Below, one piece after another: positions 1 to 8,208 of a stretch of DNA of 64,000 nt. Made by a program: the position numbers and the translations under genes. Under the pieces are notes generated by a model. It searched no databases and was not told the DNA's origin. It saw only the letters and a list, made by a program, of their open reading frames with translations. Each line of letters begins with the position of its first letter. Position 1 is the stretch's first letter. This stretch comes from Endozoicomonas sp. NE40 (GTDB taxonomy: Bacteria > Pseudomonadota > Gammaproteobacteria > Pseudomonadales > Endozoicomonadaceae): contig NZ_JBEWTB010000002.1 of assembly GCF_040549045.1 (NCBI RefSeq), positions 124,001 to 188,000 of the forward strand. The letters run 5' to 3'.

Positions 1-524
1 CCCTTTTGCAGATCACCCGCTTCCGGATTAACCAGACGCATGACCCCCACCATAAAGACCTCGTTCTCCGCAGCACCGTTCATCACCACAGAAACACGAC
101 CATCAGCACCCACTGTCAGCTTTTCATAATCCGGCACCTGAATCGGGCCACCCTCACCGGCGACCATCCAACCCTGGGCATTACGCAACACACCATCGGC
201 GTCGGCAAAAAAGCTGCCATCACGGGTATAAGCTTCCTCACCTTCGTCATTAACCAGTGTCAGCCAGCCTTCACCCTGTATGGCAACATCCAGTTCCCGG
301 CCAGTATAAGACAACTGACCTTTACTCAGGTCCGTCCACTGCTCCCCATTGGAGACATGCACCCGGGTCTGCTCTCCTTCCCCCCGAACCAGGGTAGACA
401 CCGCATTCAGGTAATCAGCACGAAAGCCATCGGTGGAGATATTAGCCAGGTTATTGGCATGCATTCGCTGAGAGTGCATTGCCCGGGTCGCACCACTGAG
501 CGCGGTATATAACGCCTTATCCAT
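1..524 (-). CDS. flgF: Flagellar basal-body rod protein FlgF (3' end outside window)
   Basis: The minus strand from 524 downward is open to the window edge and begins MDKALYTALSGATRAMHSQR, followed by the rod/hook N-terminal signature NNLANISTDGFRADYL. FlgF is a proximal rod component of the flagellar drive shaft, exported by the flagellar type III apparatus. The gene follows flgE on the same strand with a 16-bp gap, the usual flgBCDEF order. The C-terminal end is cut off by the window, so FlgF rather than FlgG rests on the N-terminus and gene order. Confidence 0.9.
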   Translation of the reverse strand, partial: MDKALYTALSGATRAMHSQRMHANNLANISTDGFRADYLNAVSTLVRGEGEQTRVHVSNGEQWTDLSKGQLSYTGRELDVAIQGEGWLTLVNDEGEEAYTRDGSFFADADGVLRNAQGWMVAGEGGPIQVPDYEKLTVGADGRVSVVMNGAAENEVFMVGVMRLVNPEAGDLQK

Positions 525-540
525 TACGCTTCAGCCCCGC

Positions 541-1695
541 TTAGAATGCATTCAGCAGATAACGGGTGTTTTCATTGGCCGTAGAAATGGTCTTGGTGTT
601 CGCCTGATAAGCACTCTGCGCCACGATCATATCCACCAGCTCACCGCTCATATTAACGTTGGAGTTTTCCAGCGCACTGCCGGTCAGTGTTCCCCTGGAA
701 CCACTGCCCGGCAGTCCAATAATAGCGTCACCGGATTCAGGTGTTTCCGTCCAGCTGGTATTACCCGCCGCAGCCAGTCCACCATTATTAGGGAAGCTGG
801 CAAGGGCAACGTACCCCTGTATACGACTTTGGCCGTTAGAATAGGTGGCAACAATAGCACCTTCATCAGAAATAGTGATACCCAGGAATGAACCCGGTCC
901 GTAACCATCCTGAGTGTTTGTGGTCACAGAGAAATCACTGGCATACTGGCTGAAAGAAGACACGTTGATATCAATACCTTCAACCGTGATCGTTCCTTCA
1001 CTGACCAGCTGACCATTTTCGTCAAACTGCATGGTCTGAGGTTCACCAACCGGCTCACCATCCATCTCATAGTGAACCGTCCACTCACCATCCGCCTCAT
1101 TCTTGACATAATAAGCCGTGAGCTGCTGCTCATTGCCCAGACTGTCATAAACCGTGGTCGTGGTTGTACTGTTGTAGGATTCCGGATTTTCAGGATCAAA
1201 ATCCACACCCGGAACTTCAGCACGGGCATCCAGGTTAGCAGTCAGATCGACCTGGTTCGTGGCTTGAGCCCCCTGATCTGCCGTATCAACTGCCAGCTCA
1301 ACCAGCTGGCCTTCGATGACATTACCGTTTTCATCGACCGCAAAACCCATCAGCTTCTGCCCCTGGTGATTGACCAGATAGCCGTCTTTGTCGGTACTGA
1401 AGTTACCGGCGCGGGTGTAGTATTGCTGTCCGTTAGCGTCTTCCATAATAAAGAAGCCATCTCCCTCAATGGCCAAATCGGTTGCACTGGTGGTGTACAG
1501 CAAATCACCCTGGGCAAAATTCGTTTCCACCGCAGCAACATAAACACCGCCACCACCTGTTGACGAATAAACGTCTGCGAACTGGGCATCCATGGACTTG
1601 TAGCCCGTGGTATTAGCATTGGCGATGTTATTACTGATGGTGTTCAGGCTTTCACTGGCGGCATTCAGACCGCTAACTCCGGTATTCATTGACAT
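541..1695 (-). CDS. flgE: Flagellar hook protein FlgE
   Basis: This 384-residue protein has the rod/hook N-terminal helix with NNIANANTTGYK at about residues 22-33, a central D1/D2 region, and a C-terminal helix ending in NTRYLLNAF. FlgE polymerises into the curved hook joining rod to filament and is exported by the flagellar T3SS. Length is near the short end for FlgE (about 380-450). It lies between flgD and flgF in a five-gene minus-strand run. The ATG at 1695 has a GGGAG about 9 bases upstream; a second ATG two codons later is possible. Confidence 0.95.
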   Translation of the reverse strand: MSMNTGVSGLNAASESLNTISNNIANANTTGYKSMDAQFADVYSSTGGGGVYVAAVETNFAQGDLLYTTSATDLAIEGDGFFIMEDANGQQYYTRAGNFSTDKDGYLVNHQGQKLMGFAVDENGNVIEGQLVELAVDTADQGAQATNQVDLTANLDARAEVPGVDFDPENPESYNSTTTTTVYDSLGNEQQLTAYYVKNEADGEWTVHYEMDGEPVGEPQTMQFDENGQLVSEGTITVEGIDINVSSFSQYASDFSVTTNTQDGYGPGSFLGITISDEGAIVATYSNGQSRIQGYVALASFPNNGGLAAAGNTSWTETPESGDAIIGLPGSGSRGTLTGSALENSNVNMSGELVDMIVAQSAYQANTKTISTANENTRYLLNAF

Positions 1696-1763
1696 TGAGT
1701 ACGACTCCCACTCGGTTTCTGTTATTCGGTTAAAAACTTTGTCAAAAACTATCTTGTCAAAAA

Positions 1764-2702
1764 CTATCTGACCCGCCTGAACATGGCATCCCGATGTGAA
1801 ACCGGCTGACTCTTCTGCCGTTCATTCGAGCGCATACTCTGGGGTTTATAAAAAGGATTAATGGTCCAGCGTTCGCCATCACGCACAGTCTTTTCCATAT
1901 GACCTGCCAGACTGGCGAAGGGGTCAACACCCGGCCCCGGACTTGGCAAATGCTCCGGCTTTCCGGGCTGATCACCACCCCCGGCAACATAATCGCCCTG
2001 GAACTCGGTAATACTGTAGAGAGGCACCAGACCAATACCCTTCACATCAACCAGCACATCCTGCCCACCACCTGGAATAACCACACTCAATACAACACTG
2101 CGCTGAATAACAGCCTGCTCCAGATCGTTACCATCCACTACGGCATAGGCGTACATCATATAAGTGTCGTCTTCCAGCGGTTTTCCCAGATCGTTCAGGT
2201 CATAAGGCACCTTGCCACTCTCTGTCTGCTCGCCTAGCGGGAGAGTATCAACAGGATCAGTCTCTTCCGGATCATCATCCTGCTTATATATCTCAATGTT
2301 CAGGTCACTGGCGGCATAGTTCAGCAGAACCTCACCAGCTGGCAGCCGGCCGTCCTCAACCTTGAACAGGTTGGCAATGACCATCACTTCTTTACCGACC
2401 AGATTCGAAGCGTATAAGCCCTGGGACTGGTACATCTGGTCACGTAGCTGATTCATGGCATGAACCAGCTCAGCGTTCTGCTCCATCATGGTCAGGTCAG
2501 ACAGCTGAGACACCATCTGGGCGTTGTCCATAGGGGCCGTGGGGTCCTGATACTGCAGCTGTACCAGCAACATATTCAGGAAGGCATCACTGTCCAGAGT
2601 GTTAACACTGGCACTGACTGAAGCGCTTGCCAGTACACCCAGCAACAGGACAGAGAAAAAATGACGCAAAATACTGATTACTTTGATTACTGTTGTCATC
2701 AC
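1764..2702 (-). CDS. flgD: Flagellar hook-capping protein FlgD, with a signal-peptide-like N-terminus
   Basis: Residues about 33-75 carry the FlgD core: DAFLNMLLVQLQYQDPTAPM followed by a QLSDLTMMEQ-like stretch. FlgD caps the growing hook and is needed for FlgE assembly. The start overlaps the flgC stop (TGATG), which fixes the reading frame and implies translational coupling. Two features are odd. About 31 residues before the core form a hydrophobic, signal-peptide-like segment ending ASASVSA, whereas FlgD normally has a hydrophilic T3SS export signal. The protein is also long (312 residues against about 220-240) owing to a Gly/Pro-rich and basic C-terminal tail. Confidence 0.9.
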   Translation of the reverse strand: MMTTVIKVISILRHFFSVLLLGVLASASVSASVNTLDSDAFLNMLLVQLQYQDPTAPMDNAQMVSQLSDLTMMEQNAELVHAMNQLRDQMYQSQGLYASNLVGKEVMVIANLFKVEDGRLPAGEVLLNYAASDLNIEIYKQDDDPEETDPVDTLPLGEQTESGKVPYDLNDLGKPLEDDTYMMYAYAVVDGNDLEQAVIQRSVVLSVVIPGGGQDVLVDVKGIGLVPLYSITEFQGDYVAGGGDQPGKPEHLPSPGPGVDPFASLAGHMEKTVRDGERWTINPFYKPQSMRSNERQKSQPVSHRDAMFRRVR

Positions 2703-3109
2703 TGCCCCAGAGTCAGCAGTCGTTCCTGCATACGACGTGCGTTACTCATCACCTCGACACTGGTCTGGTAGTTGCGGGTAGCGCTCATCATATCGGCCAT
2801 CTCCGCGACAACATTCACATTCGGATAAAACACATGACCTTCTTCATTAGCCAGCGGATTATTGGGCTCGTATCGCATCAGGGGGTCAGCCTGACTCTGC
2901 ATCACCTGGCTGACTTCAACCTGACTGCCCAGTTCCATCTGTGCAGACTGCATCACTTCAGAAAACACCGGTCGACGGGCGCGGTACACCTGGTCAGGGG
3001 ATGCAGCTGCGGTTTCCGCATTGGCCATATTGCTGGCAATGGTATTAAGGCGCAGGGTCTGGGCATTCAGGCTGGACCCGGCAATGTCGTAAATAGTATT
3101 CAGGGACAT
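2699..3109 (-). CDS. flgC: Flagellar basal-body rod protein FlgC
   Basis: This 136-residue protein opens MSLNTIYDIAGSSLNAQTLR and carries the rod signature ASNMANAETA, then a VYRARRPVF stretch typical of FlgC, and ends with the conserved helical tail (SVEVMSNARRMQERLLTLGQ). It is a proximal rod subunit. Length matches the family (about 135-150). It sits between flgB (36-bp gap) and flgD (4-bp overlap) in the operon. Confidence 0.95.
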   Translation of the reverse strand: MSLNTIYDIAGSSLNAQTLRLNTIASNMANAETAAASPDQVYRARRPVFSEVMQSAQMELGSQVEVSQVMQSQADPLMRYEPNNPLANEEGHVFYPNVNVVAEMADMMSATRNYQTSVEVMSNARRMQERLLTLGQ

Positions 3110-3145
3110 AAAGGATTACTTACTTCCAGTCGGTCTTGCGGTTGG

Positions 3146-3535
3146 TCATTGACCGTTGATGGCACGCTGCAGACCTTTCATCTTCATATTCAAAAAGGTA
3201 AAGCTGGTTTGAAACTCCATGTTGTTACGCATAAAAGCAGCCTGTTCGACACCCAGTTCAACACTGTTGCCATCACTTGAAGGCTGTCGTACATCACGTT
3301 CAACCACGGACTCTTCCAGCTCTGTTCCGGGCAGAGCGATATGACGACTGTCACTCTGTTGCAGTCGCAACTGTGCCTGCTGCTGCCCCAGGATATGATC
3401 AAAGCTCAGGTCTTTCGCCCGGTACCCAGGCGTGTCAACGTTGGCAATATTGCTTGCCAGCACCTCTGCCCGCTGGGTTCGATACTGCAATGTACCGGGC
3501 AACACCCCCAGCGCATTTTCAAAGCTAATGGCCAT
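3146..3535 (-). CDS. flgB: Flagellar basal-body rod protein FlgB
   Basis: The 129-residue protein starts MAISFENALGVLPGTLQYRT and has the rod motif ASNIANVDTPGYRAKDL, then ends in the conserved NMEFQTSFTFLNMKMKGL helix. FlgB is the first proximal rod subunit. The open frame extends upstream to 3619, but the start at 3535 gives the normal FlgB N-terminus and follows a GAGG ribosome site. It is the first gene of flgBCDEF and is preceded by a sigma-54 promoter. Confidence 0.94.
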   Translation of the reverse strand: MAISFENALGVLPGTLQYRTQRAEVLASNIANVDTPGYRAKDLSFDHILGQQQAQLRLQQSDSRHIALPGTELEESVVERDVRQPSSDGNSVELGVEQAAFMRNNMEFQTSFTFLNMKMKGLQRAINGQ

Positions 3536-3602
3536 TTCAACCTCGGATAGACAACACAATTCAAACAACGCTAAGTAGCTAAAATAAAAAGCAAACGGAA
3601 AA

Positions 3603-3618
3603 AGCAAATAGCATGCCA
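3603..3618 (-). promoter_or_regulatory. Sigma-54 (RpoN) promoter for flgBCDEF
   Basis: The minus strand reads TGGCATGCTATTTGCT, matching the -24/-12 consensus (TGGCAC, N5, TTGCA) with correct GG-to-GC spacing. It lies about 70 bp upstream of the flgB start, inside the 321-bp region between the divergent flgB and flgA genes. Sigma-54 control of rod/hook operons is usual in polarly flagellated Vibrio and Pseudomonas, and a sigma-54 activator is encoded at 28639-30066. No equally good site was seen facing flgA in the remaining 240 bp. Confidence 0.75.
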
Positions 3619-3856
3619 AAATACCCCCCTTAGGTACAACACCCTACCCGAAAACAAAGCAATCTCGGCAATCCCTAACTGAAAAAGCAACCAGCGATAT
3701 AAAAAGCTATGTAAAATCACTCAATAGTCATTCTCGCCGATACTGGTATGATTCAGCCCGGGCCGACCATTAAACGGTTTGCCTGTCTATTCACCCTTCT
3801 GACAGCAAACAGGGCGAAAACAGCGGAAATCTATTTCCTCTTGTGAAAAAAACACC

Positions 3857-4627
3857 ATGACATTCCGCATAAACATTCAAAGGTTCAGCCAGAAAAAAAA
3901 CACGCTAATAACGACTGTTATCGTGTACTTTTTATGCATAATTATTCTTATGCCAGTCACCCCCGCAATGGCCCGGCCAGCAGTGACTGAAAGCACCGAA
4001 AAACAGTTACTGGAACTCTGGGTACATGAAGCCCTGGAAGAAAAAGCTCTGGAACTGAGCCGGGAAATCAGTAACAGCCGTTACGAAAGCAGCCTCGACA
4101 GTCTGCCATCACTACCTGTCGACCGCTGCAAAACGAGACCCGACATTACGTTCCTGAACGGAATGGAAGCAGGTAGCCAGCGCATCAGAATTGAATGCTC
4201 ACAACCCAGCCGCTGGTCTTTATACGCAAGAGGCCATATCAGCCTGTTTGTTCCGGTTCTGGTCGCCACCCGCAGCCTGACGAGGGGAGACACCATCAGC
4301 GACAGTGACGTTACGTTAAGAGAGATGGATGTCAGCCAGCTGCGCCGTGGCTACCTGATGGACAGCAGCAGCTTTACCAACCAGCAACTGAGCCGACGGA
4401 TTCGGGCGGGTGATGTCATTACCCCGAACGCCCTGCAGGAAGCCCGCCTGATTCGCCGGGGAGACCGTATCGCTATTGTCGCCGGCAGTGAAGACTTCAG
4501 CATCAGCATGCCCGGCGAAGCACTGGAAGACGGAAGGCTGAATCAACAGATCAGGGTACGCAACCTGTCCAGTGGTAAAACCATTCGCGGCATGGTTTCC
4601 GGAAACAACGAAGTCAGAGTTTTATGA
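3857..4627 (+). CDS. flgA: Flagellar P-ring assembly chaperone FlgA
   Basis: The 256-residue protein has an N-terminal hydrophobic signal segment (about residues 17-38, cleavage near AMA/RP), a middle region with two Cys residues (DRCKTRPD and RIECSQ), and a C-terminal SAF/ChapFlgA region with RGDTISDSDV and RRIRAGDVITPNAL. FlgA is a periplasmic chaperone for FlgI P-ring assembly. It diverges from flgB and leads a flgA-flgM-flgN run, the usual order. Confidence 0.93.
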   Translation: MTFRINIQRFSQKKNTLITTVIVYFLCIIILMPVTPAMARPAVTESTEKQLLELWVHEALEEKALELSREISNSRYESSLDSLPSLPVDRCKTRPDITFLNGMEAGSQRIRIECSQPSRWSLYARGHISLFVPVLVATRSLTRGDTISDSDVTLREMDVSQLRRGYLMDSSSFTNQQLSRRIRAGDVITPNALQEARLIRRGDRIAIVAGSEDFSISMPGEALEDGRLNQQIRVRNLSSGKTIRGMVSGNNEVRVL

Positions 4628-4633
4628 TCTTCG

Positions 4634-4705
4634 CTTAATGTTTCTATAACTCTTAATATTTCCGCAGCGCTTAATATTTCCGTAGCGCTTAATATTTCCG
4701 TAACT
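4634..4705 (+). repeat. Four 18-bp tandem repeats between flgA and flgM
   Basis: Four consecutive 18-base units start at 4634, 4652, 4670 and 4688. The consensus is CTTAATATTTCCGTAGCG; units 2 and 3 differ at one base and units 1 and 4 diverge slightly more. They fill much of the 167-bp gap between the flgA stop and the flgM start. The 18-bp period keeps any overlapping frame open, so the minus-strand frame across it is open but has no coding character. Confidence 0.85.
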
Positions 4706-4794
4706 TGGTCGTTTCCGGAAACAGACAACGACGACATCTGCACATCAGGTTTATGCTGTTTAAAGCTGCTGTGCAACGATAGAAAAGCGATTCT

Positions 4795-5079
4795 ATGACC
4801 ACGATTACAGACATTAACCACCTGCAACTGGTGAGCAGCAGCTCCCGGAAAAAAACTCAGAACAGAGAGCCGGAAGTCGATACCGACGGCACCCTGTCCA
4901 TCAGCTCAACCTCAACACTGCTTACAGAAGCAGAAGGCAAGGCCAGCTCCGCGCCCGATATTGACGAAGCTAAAGTCGAAGCAATCCGGCAGGCTATTCA
5001 GAACGGCGAGATGACAATTGATCACCAGAAGCTGGCACAGAAAATGCTTGAGTTTGAACTCACATTATTTGATGACTGA
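4795..5079 (+). CDS. flgM: Anti-sigma-28 factor FlgM
   Basis: This 94-residue protein is polar and low in complexity for its first 55 residues. It then has the FlgM C-terminal sigma-binding helices: DEAKVEAIRQAIQNGEMTID followed by HQKLAQKMLEFE. FlgM holds FliA (sigma-28) inactive until it is exported after hook completion. Length and position directly before flgN fit. FliA itself is not in this window. Confidence 0.9.
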   Translation: MTTITDINHLQLVSSSSRKKTQNREPEVDTDGTLSISSTSTLLTEAEGKASSAPDIDEAKVEAIRQAIQNGEMTIDHQKLAQKMLEFELTLFDD

Positions 5080-5085
5080 GTTAGC

Positions 5086-5598
5086 ATGCAATTTCCTCAA
5101 CAAGCTCCCCAACTTTCCTGCCAGCGAGAGCAGACCGTAATAGCAACGATTCAGCAGGACCTTGATCTATACAGCGAGCTGCACGAACTTCTGGAACAGC
5201 AACAGACTTTTATACTGAACCGGGACCATCAGGGACTAGCCGAATCGGCACAGAACATCACCTCATTAATGCTGAAAGCACGGGAAAATCGCACCAGACG
5301 GTCCAATGCCATGAAAGAGACAGGGCTGAATAATACCCGAATCGGCATGGAAGCGTTTCTGGACAGGCTGACAACAGCTCACAGAGAGGAAATCAGGGAA
5401 GACTGGCAGGAGCTGGTAGAACTCGTGGAAGATTGCCAGATCATCAATAAAGTGAACAGCCAGGCATTAACACTACAAAACAAGATGGCAGAAAAAATAC
5501 TGAGCCAGCTTCCGGTACAGGGCGGTAATAACAAAACCTATTCCAGCTCAGGCCAGGAACAGACATCCAGCCGTTCCATCCTGAACAAACAAGCCTGA
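5086..5598 (+). CDS. flgN: FlgN-type flagellar export chaperone
   Basis: The 170-residue protein is predicted mainly helical, with a heptad-like N-terminal half (DLDLYSELHELLEQQQTFIL) and a Ser/Gln-rich tail, as in FlgN. FlgN is the cytosolic chaperone that delivers the hook-filament junction proteins FlgK and FlgL. It starts 6 bp after the flgM stop. Sequence identity within this family is low, so context carries much of the call. Confidence 0.85.
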   Translation: MQFPQQAPQLSCQREQTVIATIQQDLDLYSELHELLEQQQTFILNRDHQGLAESAQNITSLMLKARENRTRRSNAMKETGLNNTRIGMEAFLDRLTTAHREEIREDWQELVELVEDCQIINKVNSQALTLQNKMAEKILSQLPVQGGNNKTYSSSGQEQTSSRSILNKQA

Positions 5599-5652
5599 TG
5601 TGGTTGACTGCCAACACCACCAGGCTTGCGTCAGCGCGGTAGATATTCATTT

Positions 5653-6285
5653 TCACGGAGGCAAATCTTCCCGATCAACCATAACCCACGAGTCAGACAG
5701 GTTGTGATAACCAGGCCTGTATTCACGCGTTAACGTTCCTTCTTCATAGCGACAAAATGAGCAATGAATTCTGGGATAGGTGCGCCCTGTCTGATAAAGC
5801 AATCGGAGTACGGTTTCAAGACTGACCGAACGAAAGAACCATGTCGGTGTTGTTAAAATATCAAACACCCGAAAAGGATGATGGCTCAAATCCGGGTCAT
5901 TAAGGGGTCGACTTTTTCTTAAATACGATCTTATTAATCCGGGTTTTGTATAGTCGCCATCATAATGCAAATCATAATTGAACACTTTTTCACCAGACAG
6001 ATAAGCCTCCAAAGGAGGATATTTACCAACCAGATAATAATCATGCCAGCTACGAGTAACAGTGCCATGCGGGGCATAGAAGAACAGCGTTGTCCATGAT
6101 GGCGTTGTGATCTGGTACTTTCTGAATACGCGCCTCAAAATCCCCTGAGCTGAACGCCTGTTAACGATAGTACCGTGCGCCATGATAATCAGGTTCTGGA
6201 CATTTTCACCATGCCAGTTATGAGTATACAGGCAGACGTCGTCTCTCAATGATATCTGGGTCGTTTTGGGGGAAGGATGATCCAT
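5653..6285 (-). CDS. Unknown 210-residue protein, possible Stv-like hydrolase-type domain
   Basis: I do not recognise this protein with confidence. Near the start, LIIMAHGTIVNRRS resembles the SHG/AHG turn of putative adhesin Stv domains, and FFYAPHGTV follows. There is no signal peptide or membrane segment. The C-terminal half holds a CSFC pair (about residues 176-179). It is transcribed toward the flgN 3' end and diverges from the sulfatase. It has no nearby partner genes, so its role is open. Confidence 0.6.
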   Translation of the reverse strand: MDHPSPKTTQISLRDDVCLYTHNWHGENVQNLIIMAHGTIVNRRSAQGILRRVFRKYQITTPSWTTLFFYAPHGTVTRSWHDYYLVGKYPPLEAYLSGEKVFNYDLHYDGDYTKPGLIRSYLRKSRPLNDPDLSHHPFRVFDILTTPTWFFRSVSLETVLRLLYQTGRTYPRIHCSFCRYEEGTLTREYRPGYHNLSDSWVMVDREDLPP

Positions 6286-6504
6286 AGTCGTTCACTCTTA
6301 CTGATTACCGACTGCATAACATAATAGAAGACACCCCATTAAATACCTTCCACTCCTGCCATTGTGAAATATTCCGGCACAAGCACAAAAAGCCTCTTCT
6401 TTTGCACTCTGAGTGCAAATCTCCAACTTTTGTATCTTTATACTCCCCACGTGATGGCAGTAGCAGCATAGGATAATGCTGCCCATCCACTATGGGGACT
6501 ATGG

Positions 6505-8061
6505 ATGAAAAAACTATTTAAACGGACGGCTCTGGCCGCAACAATGGCAGGCGCTGCGCTCGCAGGCACTGGCGCACACGCCGCACCGGCACCTTCTGCT
6601 GAGAAACCGAACATTCTGGTCATCATGGCCGATGACGTTGGTTACTGGAACCTGAGCACCTACCACCAGGGTATGATGGGTTATGACACACCTAACATTG
6701 ACCGTATCGCCCAAGAAGGTGCTCTGTTTACTGACTGGTACGCCCAGCAGAGTTCCACTGCAGGTCGCTCCGCCTTTGTTCTGGGACAGATGCCTTACCG
6801 CACAGGATTAACCAAGGTGGGTATGCCAGGTGCTGACAGAGGTATCAGCGAAGAAGACCCAACCATGGCGCAGATGCTCCGTGATCTGGGCTACACCACC
6901 GGTCAGTTTGGTAAAAACCATCTGGGTGACCGTGACGAGTTCCTGCCAACCAACCACGGTTTTGACGAGTTCTTTGGCAACCTGTACCACCTGAATGCGG
7001 AAGAAGAGCCGGAAATGCCGGACTATCCGGATACCGTGGCACGTCCTCGCGGTGTTATCCGCTCATCAGCTGATGGCAAGATCGAAGATACCGGCCCTCT
7101 GACCCGTAAGCGTATGGAAACCGTTGACGCGGAATTCCTGGGAGCAACCAAAGAGTTTATTGAAGGCGCGGTGAAGGAAGACAAGCCATTCTTCGCCTGG
7201 TTCAACCCATCTCGTATGCACCATTTTACTCATCTGTCCGAGAAATATGAGGGCATTTCCGGTAACGGCCTGTATGCCGACGGTATGCGCGAACTGGATG
7301 ATTATGTCGGTGAATTGCTGGATCAGCTGGAAGAGCTGGGCGTTGATGACAACACCATTGTAATGTTTACCACTGACAACGGTTTCCAGTTGATGGCCTG
7401 GCCTGATGCGGGTATGTCACCGTTCCGCGGTGAGAAAAACACCGGCTGGGAAGGCGGTTTCCGTGTACCTGCCCTGATGAAGTGGCCTGGTACTATTGAG
7501 CCTGGTAGCCGCTTTGGTGATATTGTCAGCCATGAAGACATGTTCCCGACGTTACTTTCCGCAGCGGGCAACCCAAATATCAAACAGCAGCTGCTTGATG
7601 GCTATAAATCCAGTAATGGCAAAGAGTACAATGTCCATCTGGACGGTTACGACATGACCAACTACTTCGCTGGTAAGGAAGAGAAAGGCCCTCGTGACCA
7701 GTTCTGGTACTTCTCTGATGATGGTGATCTGCTGGCAGTTCGTAATGAACGCTTCAAGATTCATTTCATGATTCAGGAAGCTGAGAATGGCCAGGATGTA
7801 TGGCGCCGTCCTTTCACTCGTCTTCGTGGTCCCAGAATGTACGATCTGAAGATCGATCCGTTTGAACGGGCAGACAAGGGCTGGGGCTATGAAGAATGGT
7901 ACCAGAAGCGCCTTTACCACATGTTTGACATCATGGGCAAAATGCAGCCAACCATTGAGTCTTTTGCTGAGTACCCACAGCGTATGACTCCGGCATCTTT
8001 CACTATTGATGATGCTCTGGAAGCAATGAATCGTATGAATCAGATGTCTGTTAATAGATAA
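6505..8061 (+). CDS. Periplasmic Ser-type sulfatase
   Basis: This 518-residue alkaline-phosphatase-fold sulfatase has a signal peptide (about residues 1-27, ending AHA), the metal-binding MADDVGYWNL motif (Asp43, Asp44), and the active-site motif SSTAGRSAF. There Ser84 of S-x-A-x-R is the residue to be oxidised to formylglycine. GKNHLGD and TTDNG are the further metal and sulfate-binding motifs. A Ser-type site requires a radical-SAM maturase, and one is encoded next. The family hydrolyses sulfate esters of aryl, glycan or choline substrates; the substrate here cannot be read from sequence. Confidence 0.92.
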   Translation: MKKLFKRTALAATMAGAALAGTGAHAAPAPSAEKPNILVIMADDVGYWNLSTYHQGMMGYDTPNIDRIAQEGALFTDWYAQQSSTAGRSAFVLGQMPYRTGLTKVGMPGADRGISEEDPTMAQMLRDLGYTTGQFGKNHLGDRDEFLPTNHGFDEFFGNLYHLNAEEEPEMPDYPDTVARPRGVIRSSADGKIEDTGPLTRKRMETVDAEFLGATKEFIEGAVKEDKPFFAWFNPSRMHHFTHLSEKYEGISGNGLYADGMRELDDYVGELLDQLEELGVDDNTIVMFTTDNGFQLMAWPDAGMSPFRGEKNTGWEGGFRVPALMKWPGTIEPGSRFGDIVSHEDMFPTLLSAAGNPNIKQQLLDGYKSSNGKEYNVHLDGYDMTNYFAGKEEKGPRDQFWYFSDDGDLLAVRNERFKIHFMIQEAENGQDVWRRPFTRLRGPRMYDLKIDPFERADKGWGYEEWYQKRLYHMFDIMGKMQPTIESFAEYPQRMTPASFTIDDALEAMNRMNQMSVNR

Positions 8062-8151
8062 GTTTCCAAACAGCCCTGAGCAGAAATGCAGCCGAACCCT
8101 AGCCGTAAAAATGGTTGGCTGTATTTCCAGCTTAAGAGCTCCGAAATATCA

Positions 8152-8177
8152 GGCAGTTCTGAATATTCAGGGCTGCC
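8152..8177 (+). terminator. Hairpin between sulfatase and maturase genes, terminator or attenuator
   Basis: GGCAGTTCTGA pairs with TCAGGGCTGCC (two G-U wobbles) around a short AT loop, giving an 11-bp stem followed by the T-rich TTATTCTTGTATT. It lies 91 bp after the sulfatase stop and 31 bp before the preferred maturase start. It could partly terminate sulfatase transcription and so lower maturase output, or stabilise the upstream message. It also argues that the reading frame upstream of 8209 is not translated. Confidence 0.55.
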
Positions 8178-8208
8178 TTATTCTTGTATTCCCTCGATTG
8201 AACCATTT

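Noticed and set aside
4543..4827. Minus-strand frame encoding repeated EILSA-type units
   Set aside because: The repetition comes from the 18-bp tandem repeat, whose period keeps frames open; there is no ribosome site and it overlaps flgA and flgM.
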